Positions 9,713-17,434 of a stretch of 64,000 bases of DNA are shown here, one piece after another. Each line of letters begins with the position of its first letter. Position 1 is the stretch's first letter. A model generated the notes under the pieces. That model was not told where the DNA came from. It did no database searches and worked only from the letters and a program-made list of their open reading frames with translations. Source of the stretch: Roseibium aggregatum (GTDB lineage: Bacteria; Pseudomonadota; Alphaproteobacteria; Rhizobiales; Stappiaceae); assembly GCF_014692675.1 (NCBI RefSeq), contig NZ_JABFCZ010000025.1, positions 43,375 through 107,374 on the forward strand, given 5' to 3'. Both the position numbers and the translations under genes were made by a program.

Positions 9713-10483
9713 TCAGATCGCATTGTGTCGGGGCGTCACTGCTTTCCACAGCTTCTTCGGCGTCATCTGCGGCTCGCCCTGCGGGTCATTTTCAAACACG
9801 GCCGCGTAGATGCCGGGTGCCAGATTCTTGACCGACTGGGCGATATGGCGCTTCATCCGCCGTTTGGCAGCTTCTGTATCTCGGCGTTCGAATGCGTCCA
9901 GGATGTCGATATGCCGTGACCCCTCGTTTCGGTTCCATATGATCTTGCCCTGATGGGCAGAGACCATGTAGCGGTGCAGCTGCAGGAGCGCCCGGTGCAG
10001 GAACGGTTCCAGCATGGGCATTTCCGCCATTTCGAAGATGAAGCAATGCAGGCGCCGGTCGATCTCCGAGCAGGTGAAGACGTCGCGCTGCAACCGGCTT
10101 TCATCGTAGAGGTCCATCAGTTCCCTGAGATCGTCTATCTTGCCATCATCCGCCACCGCGACCGCGCGTTCGACGCCGGTGCATTCCAGGTGCACCCGCA
10201 TCCGCGTCAGGATGATAGCTTCGTCCAGGGTCGTGCGGGTGACGAAGGTTCCCTGATAGCCGCGCCGGTCGACGAGCCCGCATTCCTGCAACCGGAGCAG
10301 GGCTTCGCGCACCGTGCCTTGCGAGCAGGAAAACTCCTGCGCCAGCGCCTGCTCGGTAATCGGGCATTCGTCCGTGAGATGACCCAGCACAATCCGGCGC
10401 TTCAGTATCTGGTGAACCGTATCCGATTTGCTCGTATTCTTCTGGGAATACAGCGGATTGGTGGCAATGTCGGCCAATGTCAT
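9713..10483 (-). CDS. GntR family transcriptional regulator (FCD domain)
   Basis: 256 residues. The N-terminal winged helix carries QALAQEFSCSQGTVREALLR, the GntR recognition helix, followed by GTFVT. The rest is the all-helical FCD effector domain, with RMRVHLECTGVERAV and a conserved His pattern (RRLHCFIFEMA, GSRHIDILDAF) that normally holds a metal for carboxylate effectors. The start ATG has GGAG at 10 bp. It lies downstream of and on the same strand as the M19 dipeptidase, 401 bp away. It may control that gene or a locus elsewhere; no operator could be assigned. Confidence 0.88.
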   Translation of the reverse strand: MTLADIATNPLYSQKNTSKSDTVHQILKRRIVLGHLTDECPITEQALAQEFSCSQGTVREALLRLQECGLVDRRGYQGTFVTRTTLDEAIILTRMRVHLECTGVERAVAVADDGKIDDLRELMDLYDESRLQRDVFTCSEIDRRLHCFIFEMAEMPMLEPFLHRALLQLHRYMVSAHQGKIIWNRNEGSRHIDILDAFERRDTEAAKRRMKRHIAQSVKNLAPGIYAAVFENDPQGEPQMTPKKLWKAVTPRHNAI

Positions 10484-10884
10484 CGGTCGGTCTGTCTCCT
10501 TTTAGATCCAGACTGCCATCCCCAAACCGCACACGCCGTATTTCCGGTCAAAAGCCGGTTTTTCTTCGGTCGCTTCGGTCTAATCCGGTCGATAATTCCT
10601 GATCGACGGATCGATGGGGCCGTGCAGATCCTCTTTCAAATTCGATGCACCAGGTTCCGAAGGCGGTTTTTTAGGAGCGGTCTTCCGGCTTTTATCCGGT
10701 AAAGCAGCGCTTTATTGAAATCGTTTGCCCACGACACTTGAATGCACCTGCCCGGAACGGACCTTCTTGCAGGTCAGTCCCGGTAATTATCGCAACTCAT
10801 ATCCAATGTTATTTTGGCTGCGAATTGGGACAATTACTATATTGGACTAGTCGATCACAAATTCGCGATTTCCTGAACGATCGA
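10484..10884. other. 401-bp intergenic region between GntR gene and dipeptidase
   Basis: No credible coding frame: the long open frame across it is the antisense shadow of the dipeptidase. The part nearest the dipeptidase stop (about 10790-10870) is AT-rich, and it is followed by the promoter region of the GntR gene. I found no clear rho-independent hairpin and no palindromic operator here. Confidence 0.5.
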
Positions 10885-11940
10885 TCAATTTTGCGTGTGC
10901 GACAATACGCGCAGCCAGTTTCTGTAGGACAGTTTTTCAACGAGATTTTCGCCGAAGCCGGCATCACGAAATGCCTGAACCAGTTTTTGCAGGCCGGAAG
11001 AATCGCCAAGATCTGCCGGTACCATGCAGCCGTCGAAGTCGGATCCGAGGCCGACGCGATCCTCGCCGAGCCGTTCCACCAGATAGGCCGCATGGCGGAC
11101 GATCGTCTCCAGCGGCGTCGTTCTGTCGTGGCGTCCGTCCTCGCGCAGGAAGGCTACATGGAAATTGACGCCGACCAGGCCGTTGCTTTCCCGGATCGCG
11201 TCGAGCTGGCGGTCGGTGAGGTTGCGGGCGTTCTGACACAGGGCATGGGCATTGGAATGGCTTGCAACCAGCGGGTGGCGGCTCGTTTCCGCCACATCCC
11301 AGAACCCCTTTTCGGTGATATGCGACAGGTCGACCAGGATCCTGAGGTCGTTACAGGCCCTGACCAGCGCGCGGCCGGCGTCGGTCAGGCCCGGGCCGGT
11401 GTCCGGGGACGACGGAAAGGCCATTGGTACCCCGTCGGCGAAGGCGTTCTTGCGGCTCCAGACCGGTCCGAGCGAGCGCAGACCGGCCGCGTGCAGCACC
11501 TCGAGCGCGTTGAAATCGGTGTCGATCGCCTCCGCGCCCTCGATATGCAGCACTGCGGCAACACTGTCTTCGGCCATGGCCCTTTCGATGTCCGCAACAC
11601 TACGACAAAGGGTAAACCCCCCGTCGGATTCCCGCTCAAGGCGTTGCGCCCGGGCCGCCATGCGCAGGGTGAAGCCGAGGGCCTCTGCTTGCGATATCTC
11701 GGCGTAATTGGCCGGATCGCTCGGGTTGAACGGCCTGGTGAAATCCTGATGGATGTTGGAGGGAACGAACATGGCGAACAGCCCGCCGGCGAATCCGCCT
11801 TCGCGTGCCCTCGGCAGGTCGATGTGCCCCTGTTCCGTGCGCTTGAAAAAACTGCGCTCCTTCCGCGTCCCTGCCTCGATCTCCAGTTTCAAAAGGGTGT
11901 CGTTGTGACCGTCAAAAACGGGGATCTTGTTCGAAGACAA
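10885..11940 (-). CDS. Membrane-dipeptidase family (peptidase M19) zinc dipeptidase
   Basis: 351 residues, the usual size for bacterial M19 enzymes. IPVFDGHNDTLL at the N-terminus carries the first metal His-x-Asp. The middle has the bridging Glu in VLHIEGAEAI. LSHITEKGFWDV and PLVASHSNAHAL give further ligands, and VGLGSDFDGCM closes the active site. It hydrolyses dipeptides, often with broad or D-residue tolerance. The only in-frame start is TTG at 11940: upstream codons reach a stop without ATG or GTG, and the ribosome site is poor, so translation may be weak. No signal peptide, so probably cytoplasmic. Confidence 0.88.
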   Translation of the reverse strand: MSSNKIPVFDGHNDTLLKLEIEAGTRKERSFFKRTEQGHIDLPRAREGGFAGGLFAMFVPSNIHQDFTRPFNPSDPANYAEISQAEALGFTLRMAARAQRLERESDGGFTLCRSVADIERAMAEDSVAAVLHIEGAEAIDTDFNALEVLHAAGLRSLGPVWSRKNAFADGVPMAFPSSPDTGPGLTDAGRALVRACNDLRILVDLSHITEKGFWDVAETSRHPLVASHSNAHALCQNARNLTDRQLDAIRESNGLVGVNFHVAFLREDGRHDRTTPLETIVRHAAYLVERLGEDRVGLGSDFDGCMVPADLGDSSGLQKLVQAFRDAGFGENLVEKLSYRNWLRVLSHTQN

Positions 11941-12103
11941 AGGAAGGAACCTTGGGTTGGCGGGGAGGACAATCTTAAGACCTGTCTCTTATTTGTCGAC
12001 ATCGGTCTGAAAATTCCAGTCCGAATGCGGATCCTGCCCAGAAAGCTCTTGCCAACGGGCCGCAAACTGCGCATGAAAAAGCGAGGAAAACAGCGGAGCC
12101 ATC

Positions 12104-12844
12104 ATGCCGAGCGAATTTTACCCGACGAAAACGTCCCCAACGGCACCTTTGAGCAATCCGCTCAGCCGCCGCGCCCTTATGGGCGGCGGGCTGATGTTGA
12201 TGGCGGTTCCGCTTTCCGGCTGCTATTCGGTCGGGCTGCATGACCAGCCGGACCTTCCGGACGAAACCTTCGACTACGCCTCCGCCTATGCGGCATGGCC
12301 GGACGGCGACTACACCTGGCCGGCGATCAACTACAAGTCGTTCGACCAGAAGTACTGGCGCCAGGTGGTCGACTACAAGTCCTACGAAAAGCCGGGCACG
12401 ATCATCGTCGATCCCTATAATAATTTCCTTTACTGGACCCTGTCGCGCAAGAAGGCCCTGCGCTACGGCATCGGCGTCGGCCGGGCCGGCTTTGCCTGGT
12501 CCGGCGAAGCCCTGATCCGCGTCAAGCGCGAGCACCCGATCTGGCGTCCTCCGCAGGAAATGATCGCGCGCAAGCCGTCTCTCGGCCGTTACTGGGAAAA
12601 GGGCATGGAGCCCGGCCTGAAGAACCCGCTCGGCGCCCGCGCGATGGATCTCTGGCAGGGGCCGAAGGACACGCTGTTCCGCATCCACGGCACCAACAAG
12701 CCCTCCAGCATCGGAACGAAAGCCTCCTCAGGCTGCATCCGCATGTGGCAGCAGGACGTGATCGATCTGTTCAGCCGGGTTCCGCTGCGCACCAAGGTCA
12801 TCGTTCTGACCAAGGAACAGGCTGAACAGCACCAGACTGTTTAA
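12104..12844 (+). CDS. L,D-transpeptidase (YkuD), Tat-type lipoprotein signal
   Basis: 246 residues. The N-terminus has both a twin-arginine start (PLSRRALMGGGLMLMAVP) and a lipobox (LSGC, Cys about residue 39), so it may be exported folded and lipidated. The YkuD domain covers about residues 95-240. The catalytic block has FRIHGTNKPSSIG, then SSGCIRM with the nucleophilic Cys and its Arg. It forms 3-3 cross-links or attaches proteins to peptidoglycan. IIVDPYNNFLYWTLSRKKAL is the strand typical of the domain start. It is a single gene, ended by the terminator at 12868. Confidence 0.9.
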   Translation: MPSEFYPTKTSPTAPLSNPLSRRALMGGGLMLMAVPLSGCYSVGLHDQPDLPDETFDYASAYAAWPDGDYTWPAINYKSFDQKYWRQVVDYKSYEKPGTIIVDPYNNFLYWTLSRKKALRYGIGVGRAGFAWSGEALIRVKREHPIWRPPQEMIARKPSLGRYWEKGMEPGLKNPLGARAMDLWQGPKDTLFRIHGTNKPSSIGTKASSGCIRMWQQDVIDLFSRVPLRTKVIVLTKEQAEQHQTV

Positions 12845-12867
12845 CCGAAGGTTCCGGGTAACAACAT

Positions 12868-12898
12868 AGAGCGGTCCGTGGTCGGGCCGCTCTTTTCG
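12868..12898 (+). terminator. Bidirectional rho-independent terminator
   Basis: Stem AGAGCGGTCC / GGGCCGCTCT with a 6-nt loop (GTGGTC) and one G-T wobble, followed by TTTCG. It sits 24 bp after the L,D-transpeptidase stop and just before the convergent hemolysin III stop, so it can serve either gene. The T-run is short on the plus strand. Confidence 0.7.
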
Positions 12899-12900
12899 TG

Positions 12901-13551
12901 TCAGCTCGCCGTCACCGGCATAAGCGCCACGTCATAAAGCACCGCGCTGAAGTGACAGACGGCTGCCGCCAGCACGAAAGCGTGCCAGATGGCGTTCTGG
13001 AACGGCAGCCGTTTCCAGGCATAAAACGCCGTTCCCACCGTATAAAGCAGCCCCCCCAGCAGGATCATGCCGAAGCCGAAGCCCGACGCCTTGTCGAGCA
13101 GCGGTTTGAAGGCGAACACCACCACCCAGCCCAAAGCCAGGCACAGGGGCACGGTGATCCGGTCCACCCCTTTAAGGTACAGGAGTTTCAGGATCGCGCC
13201 TGCGAGCGCACCTGTCCACACGACGGCGAGCAGGATGCCGCCGGTCCAGCCGCCGATGATCATCGACGCCAGCGGCGTGTAGGTGCCTGCGATCATCAGA
13301 AAGATCGCCGCATGATCGAGCCGGCGCAACAGGCCCTGCTTTTTCTCCTTGGCGAAGATGTTGTAGAGCGCGGAGCAGATCAGCATGGCCATGAGGCAGC
13401 CGGTGTAGACGAACACGCTCACCTGCCGCCCGGTGTCGGGCGAATTCCACAAGATCGCAGCAAGGGTGATTGTGGCTGCCAGGCCGAGGCCGATGCCGAT
13501 CACATGCATCGTTCCGTCGGCGATCTTTTCCGCAAGCGTTTCAATTCGCAT
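12901..13551 (-). CDS. Hemolysin III / YqfA-family (PAQR-like) membrane protein
   Basis: 216 residues from the ATG at 13551, with GGGAG upstream; a GTG four codons earlier is less likely. Seven hydrophobic helices are apparent. The family motifs are visible: an N-terminal DGTMHVIGIGLGLA with the first conserved His, CSALYNIF followed by RLDHAAIFLMIAGTYTPL, and near the end ALWHAFVLAAAVCHF-like (here AIWHAFVLAAAVCHFSAVL). These His residues match the PAQR metal site. The name is historical: most members are not shown to be haemolysins, and a ceramidase-like hydrolase role is possible. Confidence 0.88.
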   Translation of the reverse strand: MRIETLAEKIADGTMHVIGIGLGLAATITLAAILWNSPDTGRQVSVFVYTGCLMAMLICSALYNIFAKEKKQGLLRRLDHAAIFLMIAGTYTPLASMIIGGWTGGILLAVVWTGALAGAILKLLYLKGVDRITVPLCLALGWVVVFAFKPLLDKASGFGFGMILLGGLLYTVGTAFYAWKRLPFQNAIWHAFVLAAAVCHFSAVLYDVALMPVTAS

Positions 13552-13642
13552 GGCCGCTCCCACTGTTCGCGTTCAAGACATTTACGAGCGTGGGGGAAGC
13601 TCAAGGCACTTTCAAGGCGGGATCTTGATTGGAAATGCCTAT

Positions 13643-14353
13643 TTATCCGGCAGCGCTGCGCAGCGGCTGTTCGGCCTCGGTTTCTTCGCGGTGGGAGGCA
13701 ACCGAAGCGACGAAATCGTTGAAGCGTTCGCCCTGGATCAGGACGTGCTGCCGCAGGTGGTCTGCGGCCGCTTCCGCATCGCCACGGGCGATGGCGTCGA
13801 CGATCTGCTGGTGCTCGCCCAGCGACATGGCAACCCGGTTGCGCACCCGAAGCTGCAGGCGCCGGTAAACCTTGAGCTGGTTCTGCAGGCTGCGCGCCTG
13901 ATCGGCCAGGAAGCCGTTGTGGCTCGCCCTGTAGATCGCCTCGTGGAAGGTCTGGTTGGCGTGGAAATAGGCGTCCGGATCCCCGTCCTCGCAGGCGAGA
14001 TTGCAGGCCTCGTGGGCCGCCTGAAGGTTGGCCAGCTCCCGGGGCGCAATACGCCGGGCGGCAAGCCGTCCGCACATGGCTTCCAGTTCCGCCATGACCT
14101 CGAACATCTCGATCAGCCGGGGAATGCCGATTTCGCGCACGAAGGCGCCCCGCCGCGGCCGGATTTCAACGAGGCCTGCGACCGACAGTTCGATCAGGGC
14201 CTCGCGGATCGGCGTGCGCGACACTTCGAAGCGGTTGGCAAGGGTGACCTCGTCGAGCCGGGTTCCGGCGGGATAGCGGCCGGTCGCGATATCTCCCTCA
14301 AGGGCTTCGCGTAAGGATTCGGCACGCCGGACTTTGCTGCGAGGTTTGGTCAT
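13643..14353 (-). CDS. matR: GntR/FCD repressor of the malonate operon (MatR-like)
   Basis: 236 residues. Winged helix with LANRFEVSRTPIREALIELS and a wing GAFVREI, followed by an FCD domain (VMAELEAMCGRLAARRIAP; HANQTFHEAIYRASHN with ligand His). It is divergent from the TRAP-malonate genes, with a perfect TTGTATACAA palindrome in the 145-bp gap. In rhizobia MatR controls matABC and, as I recall, binds a TCTTGTATACACGA site; the match here supports the assignment. The expected effector is malonate or malonyl-CoA. The starting ATG has only a GGGGCC upstream. Confidence 0.82.
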   Translation of the reverse strand: MTKPRSKVRRAESLREALEGDIATGRYPAGTRLDEVTLANRFEVSRTPIREALIELSVAGLVEIRPRRGAFVREIGIPRLIEMFEVMAELEAMCGRLAARRIAPRELANLQAAHEACNLACEDGDPDAYFHANQTFHEAIYRASHNGFLADQARSLQNQLKVYRRLQLRVRNRVAMSLGEHQQIVDAIARGDAEAAADHLRQHVLIQGERFNDFVASVASHREETEAEQPLRSAAG

Positions 14354-14381
14354 GGCCCCAACTTATGCAAAAATCCCATTC

Positions 14382-14391
14382 TTGTATACAA
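14382..14391. promoter_or_regulatory. Predicted MatR operator TTGTATACAA
   Basis: A perfect 10-bp palindrome within TTCTTGTATACAAAAA, 28 bp from the repressor start and 107 bp from the TRAP substrate-binding gene. FadR-subfamily GntR proteins bind short palindromes of this type, and TCTTGTATACA is the core I recall for rhizobial MatR. Only one copy was seen in the gap. Confidence 0.7.
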
Positions 14392-14498
14392 AAAAGATTG
14401 ACTCGCATGCGAGAGCTATGTTTGCCTTGACGTCGGCGGGAGACCGCCCGCGCGCAGACTTCCGCTCAAACAGGATGGCGCGCTAACGGGAGGATATT

Positions 14499-15500
14499 AT
14501 GAAGACTTTTATGAAGACGGCGCTCGTCCTGGGCGTTGCCGTATGTGCCGCCGTGCCGGTGGCGAATGCTGCCGACATCACCCTGAAGGCCTCGCACCAG
14601 TGGCCGGGCGGAAAAGGCGACGTCCGCGACGAAATGGTGCAGATCCTGGCGCGTGAGGTGGAAAAGGCCAACGTCGGCGTCAAGATCCAGGTCTATCCTG
14701 GCAAGTCGCTGTTCAAGCCCAAGGAACAGTGGGGCGCCATGGTCAAGGGCCAGCTCGATATCTCGGCTTTCCCGCTCGACTATGCCTCCGGCCGCCATCC
14801 GGAATTCTCCGCGACCCTCATGCCGGGCCTGGTGCGTAACCATGACCGCGCACTGCGGCTCAACGATTCCAAGTTCATGAAGGACATCAAGCAGGTCATC
14901 AACGACGCCGGCGTCGTGGTGCTCGCCGATGCATGGCTCGCCGGCGCGTTCGCGTCCAAGAAAGAGTGCATCACCAGCCCGGACACCATCAAGGGTCAGG
15001 TGACCCGTGCGGCCGGTCCGGCATTCGAACAGATGCTGGTGGGAGGCGGCGCCTCGATCGCTTCCATGCCGTCTTCGGAAATCTACACCGGTCTGCAGAC
15101 CGGCGTTCTGGATGCGGCCAACACCTCCTCCGGATCGTTCGTGTCCTATCGCATCTACGAACAGGTCACCTGCCTGACCAAGCCGGGCGCCAACGCCCTG
15201 TGGTTCATGTATGAACCGATCCTGATGTCCAAGCGCAGCTGGGACGGTCTCTCCAAGGAGCAGCAGGATGCCCTGATGGCGGCCGGCAAGGTTGCCCAGG
15301 AATATTTCGTCGGCCAGGCCAAGGGCCTCGATGACAAGCTGGTCAAGACCTTTGAGGATGCCGGCGTCAAGGTCGTCGAAATGTCCGGCGACGACTACAA
15401 CGCCTGGCTCGCGATCGCCAAGGAGACCTCCTACAAGAACTTCGCCGAGAAGGTCGAAGGCGGTCAGAAGCTGATCGACGAGGCCCTCGCGGTCGAATAA
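14499..15500 (+). CDS. TRAP transporter periplasmic substrate-binding protein (DctP family), probably malonate
   Basis: 333 residues. A cleavable signal peptide (MKTALVLGVAVCAAVPVANA-ADI) is followed by a DctP fold: LKASHQWPGGKGDVRDEMVQ, GQLDISAFPLDYASGRHPEF, and LQTGVLDAANTSSGSF. The block VTRAAGPAFEQML should contain the Arg that clamps the carboxylate. GGAGGATATT precedes the ATG. Substrate inference is from context only: the operon ends in malonyl-CoA decarboxylase and synthetase. The long stable hairpin after the stop probably keeps this binding protein in excess over the permeases. Confidence 0.85.
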   Translation: MKTFMKTALVLGVAVCAAVPVANAADITLKASHQWPGGKGDVRDEMVQILAREVEKANVGVKIQVYPGKSLFKPKEQWGAMVKGQLDISAFPLDYASGRHPEFSATLMPGLVRNHDRALRLNDSKFMKDIKQVINDAGVVVLADAWLAGAFASKKECITSPDTIKGQVTRAAGPAFEQMLVGGGASIASMPSSEIYTGLQTGVLDAANTSSGSFVSYRIYEQVTCLTKPGANALWFMYEPILMSKRSWDGLSKEQQDALMAAGKVAQEYFVGQAKGLDDKLVKTFEDAGVKVVEMSGDDYNAWLAIAKETSYKNFAEKVEGGQKLIDEALAVE

Positions 15501-15515
15501 GCGGGACCGATAATT

Positions 15516-15546
15516 TCCGGCCCGGCGCGATTGGCGCCGGGCCGGA
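15516..15546 (+). promoter_or_regulatory. Intercistronic hairpin after the TRAP binding-protein gene
   Basis: A perfect 13-bp stem, TCCGGCCCGGCGC / GCGCCGGGCCGGA, with a 5-nt loop and no T-run. It lies 16 bp downstream of the binding-protein stop and 80 bp before the small permease gene. This position is typical for mRNA-stabilising or partial-termination stems that raise the amount of solute-binding protein relative to membrane subunits. Confidence 0.65.
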
Positions 15547-15626
15547 CGATCCTCAAGAACGACAATAACAGGCAGCCTTGCGGTGCACGGATCCCGTGCG
15601 GTCGGGGGAGGCTGCCGTGACTACGG

Positions 15627-16121
15627 ATGTCTCGCATGACCGCCTATATCCGCTGGGTCTCCGCGCTTTCGCGTGGGGCCGCCATCATCTCGCTTCTGCT
15701 TCTGGCTGCGGCCATTCTGGTTGTGACCCAGATGGTGGTGTTCCGGTATTTCCTGAAGGCATCGACCTACTGGCAGACGGATTTCGTCACCTTCGCCCTG
15801 GTCGCGATGACATTCCTCGCAAGCCCCTATGTCCTCATGGAAAAGGGGCATGTGGGCGTCGATATCCTGCAAATGGCCGCCAAGCGTCCCTGGCGTGAGA
15901 TCCTGCAGTCCCTTGCCGGGCTGATCGGCCTGATCTTCGCCGCCATGCTCGCCTGGTCCGGCTGGCATTATTTCGAGGAAGCCTGGAGCTACGGCTGGAC
16001 GACCGATACCGTCTGGGCCCTGCCGCTCTGGATTCCGCTTCTGCCCTTGCCTGTAGGCATCGGCCTGATGGCTCTGCAATATGTCGCCGAACTGGCGAAA
16101 ATCTGGGGAGCGCACGAATGA
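15627..16121 (+). CDS. TRAP transporter small permease (DctQ family)
   Basis: 164 residues with four membrane helices (about 12-35, 50-68, 88-110, 128-152), the DctQ architecture. The family block YWQTDFVTFALVAMTFLASP is present. The start could be the ATG at 15627 or the one at 15636; the GGGGAGG is rather far from both. The stop overlaps the large permease start by 4 nt (ATGA). It pairs with the large subunit to form the sodium-driven permease for the dicarboxylate bound by the upstream periplasmic protein. Confidence 0.87.
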   Translation: MSRMTAYIRWVSALSRGAAIISLLLLAAAILVVTQMVVFRYFLKASTYWQTDFVTFALVAMTFLASPYVLMEKGHVGVDILQMAAKRPWREILQSLAGLIGLIFAAMLAWSGWHYFEEAWSYGWTTDTVWALPLWIPLLPLPVGIGLMALQYVAELAKIWGAHE

Positions 16122-17434
16122 GCCCGCTTGTCTCCGGCCTTCTGGTCATGATCGGGCTTCTGGCCCTGCTCGGCATCGGCACACCGATCGCCTTTGCCCT
16201 CGGCTTCGTTTCCATCATGGCGCTGCTGATCGTCGATGGTCCCGGCAGCCTCTCCATTCTCGGAGAGACCTTTTTCGCAGGCCTTGCCTCCTTCGAACTG
16301 GTCTCCATTCCCATGTTCATTCTCATGGGCGCCGCAGTCGCGTCGTCGCCGGCCGGCAAGGATCTCTACGAGGCGCTCGACCGCTGGCTGAACCGGGTGC
16401 CGGGCGGCCTGGTCCTGTCCAATCTGGGCGCCTGTTCCATCTTCGCCGCTCTTTCCGGATCGTCGCCGGCAACCTGTGCTGCCATCGGCAAGATGGGCAT
16501 TCCGGAAATGACCGACCGGGGCTACCCGAACGAGATCGCAGCCGGGTCGATCGCAGCCGGCGGCACGCTCGGCATTCTGATCCCGCCGTCGATCACCATG
16601 ATCGTTTACGGCATTGCCACGGAAACCTCGATCGGACGCCTGTTCATCGCAGGCCTCCTGCCGGGGCTCATGCTGACCATCCTGTTCATGGCCTGGACGA
16701 TCTTCGAGTGCAAACGCCGGGGCGTGGGCCTGTCCGCACTGACCGAACGCTTCACCATGAAGGAACGCTTCGCCGCATTGCCGCGGGTGCTTCCCTTCCT
16801 GACAATCATCGCCGGCATCCTTTACGTGCTTTACGGCGGGGTCGCCACGCCGTCGGAAGCCTCCGGCGTCGGCGCTCTGCTGTGCATCCTGCTCGTGGTG
16901 GTGATCTACCGGATGTGGAGCTTTTCCAAGGTCACGCGCATGTTCCGCGACACCTTGAAGGAAAGCATCATGATCATGATGATCATCGGTGCGTCGGAGC
17001 TGTTTTCCTATACCCTGTCATCGATGTTCGTCACCCAGTCGATCGCCGGCTGGATCGCCGACCTGGACGTCAATCGCTGGGTCCTGATGGCGGTGATCAA
17101 CCTCTTCCTGCTGTTCGCCGGCTTCTTCCTGCCGCCGGTCGCCGTCATCCTGATGACCGCGCCGATCCTGATGCCGATCATCCTGCAGGCCGGCTTTGAT
17201 CCCTACTGGTTTGCCGTGATACTCACGATCAACATGGAAATAGGTCTGATTACGCCTCCGGTCGGTTTGAACCTATATGTGATTAACGGGATCGCTCCGA
17301 ACATCACGCTGGCGGAAATCCTGCGCGGATCGATTCCCTACGTGCTGTGCATGGTGGTCGGGATCGTGATCCTCTGTCTGTTTCCCGGCATCGCCACATG
17401 GCTTCCGGAACTCATGCTGGGCAAGGCCATATGA
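16118..17434 (+). CDS. TRAP transporter large permease (DctM family)
   Basis: 438 residues with about 12 hydrophobic helices. DctM landmarks are MGAAVASSPAGKDLYEALDR and LSGSSPATCAAIGKMGIPEM in the first half. GGTLGILIPPSITMIVYG and IGLITPPVGLNLYVINGI hold the paired Gly/Pro hairpin motifs that line the transport path. It couples sodium import to uptake of the substrate delivered by the binding protein. The 4-nt overlaps on both sides (with DctQ and with malonyl-CoA decarboxylase) tie import directly to catabolism in one mRNA. Confidence 0.9.
   Translation: MSPLVSGLLVMIGLLALLGIGTPIAFALGFVSIMALLIVDGPGSLSILGETFFAGLASFELVSIPMFILMGAAVASSPAGKDLYEALDRWLNRVPGGLVLSNLGACSIFAALSGSSPATCAAIGKMGIPEMTDRGYPNEIAAGSIAAGGTLGILIPPSITMIVYGIATETSIGRLFIAGLLPGLMLTILFMAWTIFECKRRGVGLSALTERFTMKERFAALPRVLPFLTIIAGILYVLYGGVATPSEASGVGALLCILLVVVIYRMWSFSKVTRMFRDTLKESIMIMMIIGASELFSYTLSSMFVTQSIAGWIADLDVNRWVLMAVINLFLLFAGFFLPPVAVILMTAPILMPIILQAGFDPYWFAVILTINMEIGLITPPVGLNLYVINGIAPNITLAEILRGSIPYVLCMVVGIVILCLFPGIATWLPELMLGKAI

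Noticed and set aside
10738..12243. 501-codon plus-strand frame over the dipeptidase
   Set aside because: Antisense to the M19 peptidase with all its metal motifs on the other strand; the tail runs into the L,D-transpeptidase in the wrong frame.
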